This document shows, piece by piece, positions 7,212-16,476 of a stretch of 64,000 nt of DNA. The DNA is from Streptomyces malachitofuscus (GTDB lineage Bacteria; Actinomycetota; Actinomycetes; Streptomycetales; Streptomycetaceae). A model generated the notes under the pieces. That model was not told the DNA's origin. It did no database searches and saw only the letters and a program-made list of their open reading frames with translations. The stretch spans positions 1-64,000 of the forward strand of contig NZ_BMUF01000007.1 of NCBI RefSeq assembly GCF_014650055.1, read 5' to 3'. A program made the position numbers and the translations under genes. The first letter of the stretch is position 1, and each line of letters opens with the position of its first letter.

Positions 7212-9424
7212 GAGGGGGTCAGCAGGTCACGGCCTTCGGCCTGGGCGGGCACCCGGCCGCCGCCCGCGGTGTGTTCCGGCATCGGCTCGCCCAGCATCAG
7301 CGCCCGCACCACCCGCTCGGCGGCCCGGCCGTCGTCGAACTCGCCGTACCGGTCCCGGAAGACGGAGCGCAGCCGGGCCGCCTCCTCGTCCCGCCACGTC
7401 CCCGACTCGAACAGCCACGCCAGCTCCCGGTAGGAGCGCGCCACATGCCCCGGCGCCTCCGCCGTGATGTCCACATAGGCGCCCCGGCTCGCCCGGAACG
7501 CGTCCCAGTCGTCGGCGTGGATCACGATCGGCCGGTCCAGCAGGGCGTAGTCGAACATCAGGGCCGAGTAGTCGGTGACCAGGACGTCCGCGGCGAGCAG
7601 CACGTCCTGCACCTCCGGCTCGTCCGTCGCGTCGATCAGCACGCCCCGCCGGTGCAGCTCCGCGAGGCCCAGGCCGCGCGCCGGCCCGTCGGCGAGCGAG
7701 GGGTGCAGCCGGACCACGAGGGTGCGGCCCTCGCCCAGGTCGGCGGCGAACCGGGCCAGGTCGATCCGCTCCACCAGCCCGTCCCTGCGGTAGTCCCGGC
7801 GGGTCGGCGCGTACAGCACCACCGTGTGGCCGTCCGGGACGCCGAGCCGCGCGCGGACCTCACGGCCGCTGTCCGGGCCCGCGCCGACCAGGACGTCGTT
7901 GCGGGGGCTGCCGCTGCGCAGGGAGGTGAAGTGACACGGGAAGGCCCGCTCCCACACCAGCTCGGAGTGCCGGTTGGCGACCAGGCTGTAGTCCCAGCGG
8001 TCGGCCCGGCGCAGCATCTGCGGCACGTCGAAGCCGTGCCGGGCACCGGGCCTGCCCAGCAGATCGGCGCCCATGAACTTCAGCGGGGTGCCCTGGTGGG
8101 TGTGGATGTGCACGCTCCCCGGGCGTTTGACCAGCGCACCCGACCAGTTGACGTTGTTGACGAAGTACGTGGCCCGCTCGGTCGCCCTGCGGTAGCCGGG
8201 CGAGTCCAGGAGCACGTACTCGGTGTCCGGCGGCAGCCCGGCCGCCTTCTCCTCGTCGGCGAGCACCCACACGCCCCGGATGTGCGGGGCGAGTTCACGC
8301 GCCGCGCGGTGGATCGCCGCCGGGTCGCCGAGCACGCCCCGGTGCGAGAAGGCCGAGTACACGGCGAGCCCCGGATCCAGCGGGCGGCGCAGCACGGACC
8401 GGGCCCGGGCCGCCCGGGCCGCCGTCCCCGCGCGCGCCTGCCGGGCCCGCCGCTCCAGCTCCCGGCCGGCCCGCCCGGCCTGCCGCCGCAGCACATAGCC
8501 GGCGTAGCCGCCCTCCAGCACCCGCAGCTCGGCGGGGACCCGGACGCCCTCGGGACGGTGCGCGCGGAACATCTCGGCCGTACGGCGGAAGAACTCGCCC
8601 CGGTCGGACGGGGGCAGCCGGTCCGGTTTGGAGAGGATGTCGAGACAGTGCTCGCCCATCTTGGTGTGCAGGAACGGCCGCCAGTGCGCCAGCGCGGGGC
8701 GGGCGTCGACGAACCGGAACACCCGCGCGTACTGCTCGTGGACGTCGAAGTGCTTGCGGCTGGTGGTGGACAGGATGTTGCCCTGGCGGCGCTGCCGGTA
8801 GTACAGGCAGATCCGGTCCAGGGTGGCGATGCGCTCGGCGCTGAGCAGCACCGGGAACGTCCAGGGCGTGTCCTCGTAGTAGCCGGGCGGGAAGGTGAAG
8901 TTCTCCCGGTCGACGAAGTCGCGGCGGTAGACCTTGTTCCACACCACCATCAGCAGATCGAGGATCCCGGGCCGCTCGGCGGCCGTGAAGGTCCCCTCGG
9001 ACGCCTCCGCCAGCACATGGGCCAGCGCGTTGCGGCGGGTGCCGCCCCACCAGTGGGTCCGCGCGTAGTCGAAGATCAGCACGTCCGGGTCGCCGGTCTC
9101 GTCGAGGCGGTCGGCCAGGGCACGCAGCGCGCCGGGGGTGAGGGTGTCGTCGCTGTCCAGGAAGAACAGGTAGTCGCCCGTGGCGTGCGGCATCCCGGCG
9201 TTGCGGGCCCGCCCGAGGCCCACGTTCTCCGGCAGGTGCAGCACCCGGACCCGCTCGTCGCGGGCCGCGTACGCGTCGAGGATCTCTCCGCAGCCGTCGG
9301 GCGAGCGGTCGTCGACGGCGATCACCTCGATGTCGCGGTACGACTGCTCGAGCACCGAGTCGAGGCAGGCGTGCAGGTACCCCTGCACCTTGTGGACGGG
9401 GACGATGATGCTGAAGCGGGGCAC
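7208..9424 (-). CDS. GT2 / CDP-glycerol glycerophosphotransferase fusion (paralog A)
   Basis: This 738-residue two-domain enzyme starts MPRFSIIVPVHKVQGYLHAC. Residues 1-~280 are a GT2 fold (VDDRSPDG, FLDSDD, YYEDTPW). After a basic helical linker, residues ~355-710 are a TagF-type glycerophosphotransferase domain (VKRPGSVHIHTHQGTPLKF, VLYAPTRRDY, LVTDYSALMFDYALLDRP). TagF-type enzymes transfer glycerol phosphate from CDP-glycerol to a growing teichoic acid chain at the inner membrane face. The position equivalent to the catalytic His of HGTPLK is Gln444 here, although a His directly precedes it; the second conserved His is kept as His574 (VRLHPS). It is coupled to the downstream membrane protein by a GTGA overlap. 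Confidence 0.85.
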   Translation of the reverse strand: MPRFSIIVPVHKVQGYLHACLDSVLEQSYRDIEVIAVDDRSPDGCGEILDAYAARDERVRVLHLPENVGLGRARNAGMPHATGDYLFFLDSDDTLTPGALRALADRLDETGDPDVLIFDYARTHWWGGTRRNALAHVLAEASEGTFTAAERPGILDLLMVVWNKVYRRDFVDRENFTFPPGYYEDTPWTFPVLLSAERIATLDRICLYYRQRRQGNILSTTSRKHFDVHEQYARVFRFVDARPALAHWRPFLHTKMGEHCLDILSKPDRLPPSDRGEFFRRTAEMFRAHRPEGVRVPAELRVLEGGYAGYVLRRQAGRAGRELERRARQARAGTAARAARARSVLRRPLDPGLAVYSAFSHRGVLGDPAAIHRAARELAPHIRGVWVLADEEKAAGLPPDTEYVLLDSPGYRRATERATYFVNNVNWSGALVKRPGSVHIHTHQGTPLKFMGADLLGRPGARHGFDVPQMLRRADRWDYSLVANRHSELVWERAFPCHFTSLRSGSPRNDVLVGAGPDSGREVRARLGVPDGHTVVLYAPTRRDYRRDGLVERIDLARFAADLGEGRTLVVRLHPSLADGPARGLGLAELHRRGVLIDATDEPEVQDVLLAADVLVTDYSALMFDYALLDRPIVIHADDWDAFRASRGAYVDITAEAPGHVARSYRELAWLFESGTWRDEEAARLRSVFRDRYGEFDDGRAAERVVRALMLGEPMPEHTAGGGRVPAQAEGRDLLTPS

Positions 9425-9431
9425 TGCTTCG

Positions 9432-11636
9432 TCAGCTCCTCACCAGGGTGGCGGCGGCCGCGGGGGCGGGGACACGCTCCGCGAGCGGGATCACGGGCGG
9501 CAGGGCCTCGGGAGGCTCGCCGAGCAGCACCCGGCGCACGACCCGTTCGGCGGCCCGCCCGTCGTCGAAGGCGCAGAACCGCTCGCGGAACCGGGCCCGC
9601 AGCGCGGCCGACTCCGCGTCCGCGTACGAGCCGTCGCGGAACACCCGGGCCAGTTCGTCGGGGGTGCGGACCACCGGCCCCGGCGGACCGGCCATCAGGT
9701 CGAAGCAGACGCCCCGGGTCTCCCGGTAGACGTCCCAGTCGTCGGCGTACACCACGATCGGACGGTCCAGGTCGGCGTAGTCGAACATGATCGACGAGTA
9801 GTCGGTGATCAGCGCGTCGGCGGCCAGGCACACGTCCTCCGAGGAGCGGTGCGCGGTGACGTCGATGACCCGTCCCGTGCTCCCGCGCCCTCCACGGTCG
9901 TAGAAGTAGTGGGCGCGCAGCAGCACCACGACGTCCTCGCCGGCCGCCTCGCAGAACGCCTCGAGGTCCAGGCCGGGCTCGAAGCCGGTGTGGTGGTCGC
10001 GGTGGGTGGGCGCGTACAGCACGGCCCGCGCGCCCTCGGGGACGCCCAGTTCCGCGCGGACCCGGGCCACGTCGTCGGCGCCGGCCGTCAGATACACGTC
10101 GTTGCGCGGATAGCCGTACTCCAGGTGCTCGTAGGAGCCGGGGAAGGCGCGCTCCCACACGCGGGTGGAGTGGGGGTTGGAGGACAGGTTGTAGTCCCAG
10201 CGGTCCACCCGGCCCAGCAGCTTGCCGAAGCTGCCGGTGGCGGCGGCCACCACCGGGTACGTCGACTGGTCGACGCCCATGGTCTTCAGCGGGGTGCCGT
10301 GCTGCGTCTGGAGGTGGACGCTGCCGGGGCGCTTGACGACGCCCTCCGCGAAGTTGGCGTTGTTGATCAGGTACTTCGCGCGGGCGAGCAGTTCCCAGGA
10401 GCGGCGGCTTCCGATGACGGCGTACTCCACGCCGTCCGGCACGGTGTGCGCCTGGTCGGCCTCCACCAGGAACACCGAGCGGATGTGCGGGGCGAGTTCG
10501 CGGGCCTTGGCGTGGATCGCGGCCGGGTTGCAGGCGTAGCCGCGGCCCCAGTACGCGCAGTACACGGCGAGGTTCGGATCCAGCGGGCGGCGCAGCTGCA
10601 TCCGGTACAGCAGCCGGGTGCGCAGGCCCCGCGGACGCGGCACCGCCGCCACCGCACGGCCCGCGGCCCGGCGGGAGCCGCGCAGGGCGGCGAAGGCCGC
10701 GTACGAGCCGGCCGCCAGCAGCCGGTGCTGCACGCCCAGGCTGCCGCGCGGGGACCGGAAGCCGACGGGGCGGTGACGGCGGTACAGGGCGCTCGCGCGG
10801 CGGAAGAAGGCCCGGCGGCCCGACGGGAGCCGTCGAGGGTGGGCGGCCGTCTTCAGGACGGCCGCGAACAGCTGCTCGAACAGCGGCCCCGACCTGGCGG
10901 CGGAGACCTCCAGGTCGGCGGCCCGGTCGAGCACCAGCGCCACCTGGTCGAGCAGGTCGGCGTGGTGCTCGCCGGGCAGGTTCAGCCGGTTGCCCTGGCG
11001 GCGCACCAGATGCCGTACGACGACCGCGCGGAGCACCGCCACGCGCTCGGCGCCCAGCATCGCAAGGCCGCCCCAGCCGACGTCCGTGAAGTGGCCCCGC
11101 GGGAAGGCCAGGCACTGCTCGGCGGCGAAGGCACGGCGCCAGACCGCGCTCCACGCCGGCAGGCCCACTCCGGTGAGATGCGGGGCGAGCTCGGGAGCGA
11201 AGGCGCCGTCCGGGGTGTCCGCCAGCAGGGGCGCGGCCGGGTTGGTGGGCTCGCCCTCCCACCAGGGCACCCGCTCGTGCTCGAAGTGCAGCACGTCCAC
11301 CTGCCCGGTCTCCGCCAGCCGCGCGTCCAGGGCGGCCAGCGCGCCCGGGACCAGGACGTCGTCGCCGTCGAGGAACAGCAGGTACGTCCCGGTCGCCGCC
11401 CGCATCCCCGCGTTGCGCGCCCCCGCCAGGCCCTCAGAGGGCGGGGCGTGTACGGGGGCCACCCGGGAATCCCGCTCGGCGTGCCCGTCGGCCACGTCGG
11501 CCGCCGGGGAACCGGGTGCGTCACAGACCGGGATCAGCTCGAAGTCACCGAAGGACTGGGCGAGGACCGAGTCCAGCGCCTGGCCCAGCCGGCCTGCGAC
11601 CCCATGGGACGGGACGATGATGCTGAAGCGGGGCAT
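9432..11636 (-). CDS. GT2 / CDP-glycerol glycerophosphotransferase fusion (paralog B)
   Basis: This 734-residue paralog of its two neighbours starts at ATG 11636 (MPRFSIIVPSHGVAGRLG), with GGAAAG upstream; an ATG 13 codons earlier lacks support. The GT2 domain has VCDAPGSP, FLDGDD and FTDVGW. The second domain keeps both residues expected for catalysis in TagF-type enzymes, His446 in QTQHGTPLKTMG and His576 in LLRAHYFYD, plus LITDYSSIMFDYADLDRPIV for donor binding. It is therefore the best candidate for an active poly(glycerol phosphate) transferase in this locus. It lies 7 bp upstream of paralog A in the same direction, so the two are surely co-transcribed. Confidence 0.87.
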   Translation of the reverse strand: MPRFSIIVPSHGVAGRLGQALDSVLAQSFGDFELIPVCDAPGSPAADVADGHAERDSRVAPVHAPPSEGLAGARNAGMRAATGTYLLFLDGDDVLVPGALAALDARLAETGQVDVLHFEHERVPWWEGEPTNPAAPLLADTPDGAFAPELAPHLTGVGLPAWSAVWRRAFAAEQCLAFPRGHFTDVGWGGLAMLGAERVAVLRAVVVRHLVRRQGNRLNLPGEHHADLLDQVALVLDRAADLEVSAARSGPLFEQLFAAVLKTAAHPRRLPSGRRAFFRRASALYRRHRPVGFRSPRGSLGVQHRLLAAGSYAAFAALRGSRRAAGRAVAAVPRPRGLRTRLLYRMQLRRPLDPNLAVYCAYWGRGYACNPAAIHAKARELAPHIRSVFLVEADQAHTVPDGVEYAVIGSRRSWELLARAKYLINNANFAEGVVKRPGSVHLQTQHGTPLKTMGVDQSTYPVVAAATGSFGKLLGRVDRWDYNLSSNPHSTRVWERAFPGSYEHLEYGYPRNDVYLTAGADDVARVRAELGVPEGARAVLYAPTHRDHHTGFEPGLDLEAFCEAAGEDVVVLLRAHYFYDRGGRGSTGRVIDVTAHRSSEDVCLAADALITDYSSIMFDYADLDRPIVVYADDWDVYRETRGVCFDLMAGPPGPVVRTPDELARVFRDGSYADAESAALRARFRERFCAFDDGRAAERVVRRVLLGEPPEALPPVIPLAERVPAPAAAATLVRS

Positions 11637-11787
11637 TCTGCTCTTTCCGTAGGGATGTCGTGGCGCCGGCCGCATCGGCGTGCGGGACGCCGACCGGGCC
11701 GCCCCGCCGGCCGTCGGGTGGACGGCCGGGCCGGGGCGGGCCGCGACGAGCCGGGGGGCATGGGAACTCCCGAGGGGGAAACGACGG

Positions 11788-14058
11788 TCAGCTGCCGTCG
11801 GTGACGGTCACCAGGCCCGCGGTCTGCCGGGGCGGCGGCGCCACGAGCGAGCGCGCGTCGGGCACGGCGGCCGCCGCCGACGGCGCCGGGCGGCGCTCCT
11901 CCAGGGGGACGACCGGGGGGACGGCGGTCTCGCCGAGGAAGACCCGCCGTACGACACGCTCGGCGGCCCGGCCGTCGTCGTGCGCGCAGAAGCGGTCGCG
12001 GAACGCCGCCCGCAGCCGGGCGGAGCGGGCTCCGCACCAGTGGCCGGACGCGAAGATGTCGATCAGTTCGTCCTCGTCGCACGCGACCGCGCCCGGTGGG
12101 AAGGTCCGCGGGTCGAAGTAGAGGCCGTGGACCGCCTCGTACGCCTCCCGGCCCTCGGTGTGCAGGACGACCGGCCGGTCCAGGCCCGCGTAGTCGAACA
12201 TCAGCGGCGAGAAGTCGGTGACCAGGGCGTCCGAGGCCAGGCAGAGGGACGCGACGTCCGGGTGCCCGGTGACGTCCAGGACCCGGCCGGAGGCGCCCCC
12301 GGGCGGGGCGTCGTGCGGGCCGCGGGCCGGTCCCAGGGCCAGGACGACGAACCGCGGGCCGAGCCGGCGCACCACGCGCTCCGGGTCGAGCAGCCTTGGC
12401 CGGGTGCGGAGGTGGTCGCGGTGGGCCGGCGCGTACAGGATCGCCACCGCCCCCTTCGGGACGCCCAGTGACTCCCGCAGCGCGGCCACGTCCGCGCCGC
12501 TCGCCTTCTGGAAGCGGTCGGTGCGCGGCCTGCCGTACTCCAGGGTGGTGTAGCGGCCGGGGTGCACCCGCTCCCAGGTCAGGGTGGAGTGACGGTCGGC
12601 GGTGACCACGTAGTCCCACCGGTCGACGTCCTGCAGCAGACGGGCGAGGTCGCTGTCCCGGGCCGCCGCCGGCCGCTCCCGGAGGTCCAGGCCCTCGTGG
12701 CCGAGCGGCGTGCCGCGCTGGGCCCGCACGAGGATCTGTCCCTTGCGCTTGACCAGACCGGGCTCGTTCTCCGTGTCGGTCACCAGATAGGCGGACCGGG
12801 CGAGCGCGGTCCAGTGGGCCGCCGTACCGGGGACGAGGCGGCGGGTGCCCGGAGCGAGGGTGTGATGGTGTTCCGGGGCGGCCGCCCAGGCGGTGCGGAT
12901 GTGCGGGGCGAGGTCACGCACCGCCGACTCCAGGGCGCCCGGATCGCCGCCGCGGCCCGCGTGGGCCGTGAAGAGGGCCTGGTCGGTGCGGAGCGGGAGC
13001 AGTCGCTGGAAGCGGTAGTGCCCGCGCAGGGCGACGCGGCGCAGCGCGCGCAGCAGCCGCCCGGTGAGCCGGGCCGTCCTGCGGCACAGGGCCGCCGTGA
13101 GCCGGAGCGCCCGGTAGGTGCGGTGCAGCCCGAAGCGGACCAGCGTGTGGTGGACGCGGGCGCGTGCGGTGACGGGCGCGCCCGGTGCGCGGTGGCGCCG
13201 GTAGTGGGCGCGGGCCCGGCGCAGGAACGCGGCACGCGAACCGCGCGGCAGCCGTTCCCGCCGCGTGTACACCGTCACCAGATGGTCGACCATGCGCCGG
13301 AACAGCACCGGGCGCCAGCGGGCGAGTTCGGGCCGCTCGTCGACGAACGCGAACACGCGGTCGTACTGGTCGAAGACGTCGAAGTGCCGCTCACTGGTGG
13401 TGCGCAGGATGCAGCCGGACCGCCGCTGCCGGTAGTGCACGCACACCCGGTCCAGCGTGGCGATCGACTCCGCCGTCATCAGGGCCGGGTACGTCCACGG
13501 GGTGTCCTCGTAGTAGCCGGGCGGGAAGGTGAGGCCCGCGCGCTGGACGAACTCCCGGCGGTAGGCCTTGTTCCAGGCCACCATCAGCAGATTCAGCAGC
13601 CCCGGCCGGTCGTCGAGCCGGAACGGCGCCGGGCCGCGTTCGGTGAGCTCGGCGGCGACCCGGTTGCGCACGGTCTCGCCCGACCAGTACGTGCGCGCGT
13701 AGTCGTAGACCAGCACGTCCGGGTCGCCGGTCTCCTTCAGCCGGTCGGCGACGGCGAGGAGTGCGTCGGGGGTGAGCGTGTCGTCGCCGTCCAGGAACAC
13801 CAGGTAGTCGCCGGTGGCCCGTTCGATCCCCGCGTTGCGGGCCCGCCCGAGGCCGGTGTTCTCCGGCAGGTGCACCACCCGTACGCGCGGGTCACGGGCC
13901 GCGAACTCGTCGATCACCGCACCGCAGGCGTCCGGTGAGCAGTCGTCGACGGCGATCAGTTCGAGATCGGGATACGACTGGGACAGCACCGATTCCAGGC
14001 ACTCGTGCAGATACGCCTGAACCTGGTACGCGGGGACAATGACACTGAACCTGGGCAA
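11788..14058 (-). CDS. GT2 / glycerophosphotransferase-like fusion with degenerate second domain (paralog C)
   Basis: This 756-residue protein starts at TTG 14058 (decoded MPRFSVIVPAYQVQAYLHEC), chosen because it aligns exactly with the starts of paralogs A and B; a longer reading to ATG 14097 has no homologous sequence. The GT2 domain looks intact (VDDCSPDA, FLDGDD, YYEDTPW). In the second domain the catalytic His of HGTPLK is Arg448 (AQRGTPLGHEG), and the second conserved His is replaced by Pro (VVLALGPAR), while LVTDFSPLMFDYAGLDRP remains. It may have lost transferase activity or use another donor. It is the first gene of the three-paralog series, followed by a 151-bp gap before paralog B. 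Confidence 0.83.
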   Translation of the reverse strand: MPRFSVIVPAYQVQAYLHECLESVLSQSYPDLELIAVDDCSPDACGAVIDEFAARDPRVRVVHLPENTGLGRARNAGIERATGDYLVFLDGDDTLTPDALLAVADRLKETGDPDVLVYDYARTYWSGETVRNRVAAELTERGPAPFRLDDRPGLLNLLMVAWNKAYRREFVQRAGLTFPPGYYEDTPWTYPALMTAESIATLDRVCVHYRQRRSGCILRTTSERHFDVFDQYDRVFAFVDERPELARWRPVLFRRMVDHLVTVYTRRERLPRGSRAAFLRRARAHYRRHRAPGAPVTARARVHHTLVRFGLHRTYRALRLTAALCRRTARLTGRLLRALRRVALRGHYRFQRLLPLRTDQALFTAHAGRGGDPGALESAVRDLAPHIRTAWAAAPEHHHTLAPGTRRLVPGTAAHWTALARSAYLVTDTENEPGLVKRKGQILVRAQRGTPLGHEGLDLRERPAAARDSDLARLLQDVDRWDYVVTADRHSTLTWERVHPGRYTTLEYGRPRTDRFQKASGADVAALRESLGVPKGAVAILYAPAHRDHLRTRPRLLDPERVVRRLGPRFVVLALGPARGPHDAPPGGASGRVLDVTGHPDVASLCLASDALVTDFSPLMFDYAGLDRPVVLHTEGREAYEAVHGLYFDPRTFPPGAVACDEDELIDIFASGHWCGARSARLRAAFRDRFCAHDDGRAAERVVRRVFLGETAVPPVVPLEERRPAPSAAAAVPDARSLVAPPPRQTAGLVTVTDGS

Positions 14059-14155
14059 GAGGCATCCAACGGTCGGTGCGGGCGTTCTGCCCGGCAACGG
14101 CCGCTGGGCCGACTTGGTTACGCCTCCTGCGGCATCCGGGGGACTCCCGTCACAC

Positions 14156-14186
14156 GAAGGGGCGGACCTGCCCGGCCCGCCCCTTC
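14156..14186. terminator. Hairpin terminator between importer operon and GT operon
   Basis: GAAGGGGCGG (14156-14165) pairs perfectly with CCGCCCCTTC (14177-14186) around an 11-nt loop. It lies just beyond the stop of the MalG-like gene (minus strand), where that operon should end. Confidence 0.75.
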
Positions 14187-14205
14187 AACTCGGTGATCCT
14201 TTCTG

Positions 14206-15123
14206 CTACTTGACCGCGCCCGCCATCACGCCGGAGACGAACTGCCGCTGGAAGGCGAAGAACACGACCAGCGGGACGATCATCGAGATGAACGCGCCCG
14301 GCGCCAGTACGTCGATGTTGTTGCCGAACTGCCGTACCTGCGTCTGCAGGGCGACCGTGATCGGCTGGCTCCCCGAGTCGGTGAAGATCAGCGCGACCAG
14401 CATGTCGTTCCACACCCACAGGAACTGGAAGATGCCCAGCGCGGCGATGGCCGGCCCGGCGAGCGGCATCACGACCCGCACGAACAGCCGCAGTTCGCCC
14501 GCCCCGTCCAGCCGGGCCGCCTCCAGCAGCTCCCTCGGGATCTCCGCGAAGAAGTTCCGCAGCAGGAACACCGCGAACGGCAGACCGAAACCGACGTGGA
14601 AGAGGACCACGCCCGTCACCGAGCCGAAGATGCCCAGGCTGCCGAAGAGTTCGGCGATCGGGATCAGCGCCACCTGCACCGGCACCACCAGCAGCCCCAC
14701 GACCGCCAGGAACCACCAGTCGCGACCCGGGAACTCCATCCAGGCGAAGGCGTACCCCGCGAGCGAGCCGATCACCACCACCAGCACGGTCGCCGGGACC
14801 GTGATGTACGCCGTGTTCAGCAGCGATCCGGTGATGTCGTCGTTCTTCAGCAGTGTCTCGTAGGCGCCGAAGGTGAGCTGCGAGGGCTCGGTGAACACCG
14901 TCCACCAGCCGTCGGCGGCTATGTCCTCCGGGGTGCGCAGACTGGCCAGCAGCAGCCCGAGCGTCGGCACCAGCCAGAACAGGCCCACGACGATCAGGAA
15001 CACCCGGACCAGCCCGCCGCTCACCCACTGGCTGAGCCGGGAGCCGAGCGACTGCTCCGCCCCGGCGACGGGCACGGGCGGCGCGCCCGCCCCGGTGGTG
15101 ACACTCCCGGCGTCCGCGCTCAT
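14206..15123 (-). CDS. Sugar ABC transporter permease, MalG-like
   Basis: This 305-residue inner-membrane permease has six helices and the EAA loop ELLEAARLDGAGELRLFVRV, which docks onto the ATP-binding subunit. It ends with the VSGVMAGAVK tail typical of MalG-family proteins. ATG 15123 overlaps the stop of the upstream MalF-like gene (ATGA), so the two are coupled. No ATP-binding gene is present, as is usual in Streptomyces, where one multitask ATPase (MsiK) serves several sugar importers. A hairpin terminator follows 20 bp after the stop. The substrate is probably an oligosaccharide but cannot be named. Confidence 0.9.
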   Translation of the reverse strand: MSADAGSVTTGAGAPPVPVAGAEQSLGSRLSQWVSGGLVRVFLIVVGLFWLVPTLGLLLASLRTPEDIAADGWWTVFTEPSQLTFGAYETLLKNDDITGSLLNTAYITVPATVLVVVIGSLAGYAFAWMEFPGRDWWFLAVVGLLVVPVQVALIPIAELFGSLGIFGSVTGVVLFHVGFGLPFAVFLLRNFFAEIPRELLEAARLDGAGELRLFVRVVMPLAGPAIAALGIFQFLWVWNDMLVALIFTDSGSQPITVALQTQVRQFGNNIDVLAPGAFISMIVPLVVFFAFQRQFVSGVMAGAVK

Positions 15124-16469
15124 CGCCGCACCTCCCGCCGCAGCCGTCTTACGTTGAACCACATCACCGGGATCACCAGCAGCAGCAGGAACACCGCGAT
15201 GGCGCTGGCGATGCCCGGCTGGTCCTCGGAGAAGCCCTTGCGGTAGAGCTCCAGCGCCAGCACGTTGGCGTCGTCCTGGGAGGAGCCCGGCGCGATGATG
15301 AAGACGAGGTCGAACACCTTCAGCACGTTGATCATCAGCGTGACGGTGACCACCGCGAGGACCGGCGCCAACAGGGGCACCGTGACCCGCCGGAACACCT
15401 GCCACTCGTTGGCGCCGTCCACCCGCGCGGCCTCCAGCAGTTCCCGGGGCATGCCCGCGAGCCCGGCGGCGATGAGCACCATCGCGAAGCCCGCCCACAT
15501 CCAGATGTACGAGCCGATGATGGCCGGCGTGACCAGCGACGGGCCGAGCCAGTCGACGCCGTTGTACGGTGCCGCGAAGTTGCTCGCCGGGAGCCGCAGA
15601 TGTGCCCCGTCGGCCTTCGACGACAGGGAGAACGTGCCGTCGTCGCCCGCCGTGGCCGTCTCCACGACCTTGCCGTCCTTGACGGCCTCGATCCGCATCC
15701 CCGGATATCCCAGCTCGGAGGAGTCGACCTGGTTGAGCGTGCCGACCCCCTTGCCCCGGGTGAAGTCCTGCCAGGTCGTCCCGGTGATCCGGTCGCCCTC
15801 CGGCTTCGGCGCCGCCGCCCGCGCGGCGGCGTCCGGCATCAGATCCGGGGCCACGCCGACCAGCGGCAGCGTCACCGCGTCACCCGTGCTCACCGGCGAC
15901 CTGGTGATGAACGCTCCGCCACCGGCCGGCTCCAGCGGCGACTCACGGCCCGGGTGCGCCTTCGGGAACGCCGAGGACTGGGCGAAGGTGTCGTGCACCC
16001 CCACCCACACCGCGTTCGCCACGCCCTTGTCCGGGTCCTGGTCGTACACCAGGCGGAAGATGATCCCGGCCGCCAGCATGGAGATCGCCATCGGCATGAA
16101 GACGACCAGCTTGAACGCCGTGCCCCAGCGCACCCGTTCGGTCAGCACCGCGAAGATCAGACCCAGCGCGGTGGCGACGGTCGGCGCGAACACCACCCAG
16201 ATGATGTTGTTCTTCAGGGCGGCGCGGATGCCGTCGTCGGTGAACAGCGCCTGATAGTTGTCGAATCCGGTGAAGCCGTCACCGGACTGGTCGTAGAAAC
16301 TGCGGACGACGGAGTACCCGATCGGGTAGACCACGAGCGCACCGAGCAGCACGAGCGCGGGCAGCAGGAACAGCGCCGCGACCGTTCTCCGTGTGCCGGT
16401 GACGCTTCTGCGCGACTTGGGAGCGGCAGGGGCCGGCTTCATGGCCCCCGCCGCCGTGTCCGACGCCAT
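15120..16469 (-). CDS. Sugar ABC transporter permease, MalF-like, with extracytoplasmic insertion
   Basis: This 449-residue permease is about 140 residues longer than common MalF-like proteins (~300). The extra sequence, roughly residues 150-305, lies between FKLVVFMPMAISMLAAGIIF and the helix SYIWMWAGFAMVLIAAGLAG. It contains GKVVETATAGDDGTFSLSS, which reads like a small Ig/carboxypeptidase-regulatory-type beta domain on the outside. The rest is standard, including the coupling loop ELLEAARVDGANEWQVFRRV. E. coli MalF also has a large periplasmic loop that contacts the binding protein, so a similar docking role is plausible. It lies 7 bp after the binding-protein gene and overlaps the MalG-like gene. 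Confidence 0.88.
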   Translation of the reverse strand: MASDTAAGAMKPAPAAPKSRRSVTGTRRTVAALFLLPALVLLGALVVYPIGYSVVRSFYDQSGDGFTGFDNYQALFTDDGIRAALKNNIIWVVFAPTVATALGLIFAVLTERVRWGTAFKLVVFMPMAISMLAAGIIFRLVYDQDPDKGVANAVWVGVHDTFAQSSAFPKAHPGRESPLEPAGGGAFITRSPVSTGDAVTLPLVGVAPDLMPDAAARAAAPKPEGDRITGTTWQDFTRGKGVGTLNQVDSSELGYPGMRIEAVKDGKVVETATAGDDGTFSLSSKADGAHLRLPASNFAAPYNGVDWLGPSLVTPAIIGSYIWMWAGFAMVLIAAGLAGMPRELLEAARVDGANEWQVFRRVTVPLLAPVLAVVTVTLMINVLKVFDLVFIIAPGSSQDDANVLALELYRKGFSEDQPGIASAIAVFLLLLVIPVMWFNVRRLRREVRR

Positions 16470-16476
16470 CGCCGGA

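Noticed and set aside
7208..14058. Recent tandem gene duplication or transfer of the three fusion genes
   Set aside because: The paralogs share only moderate protein similarity, and codon use looks the same as the neighbours, so they are old paralogs; no mobile-element trace is visible.
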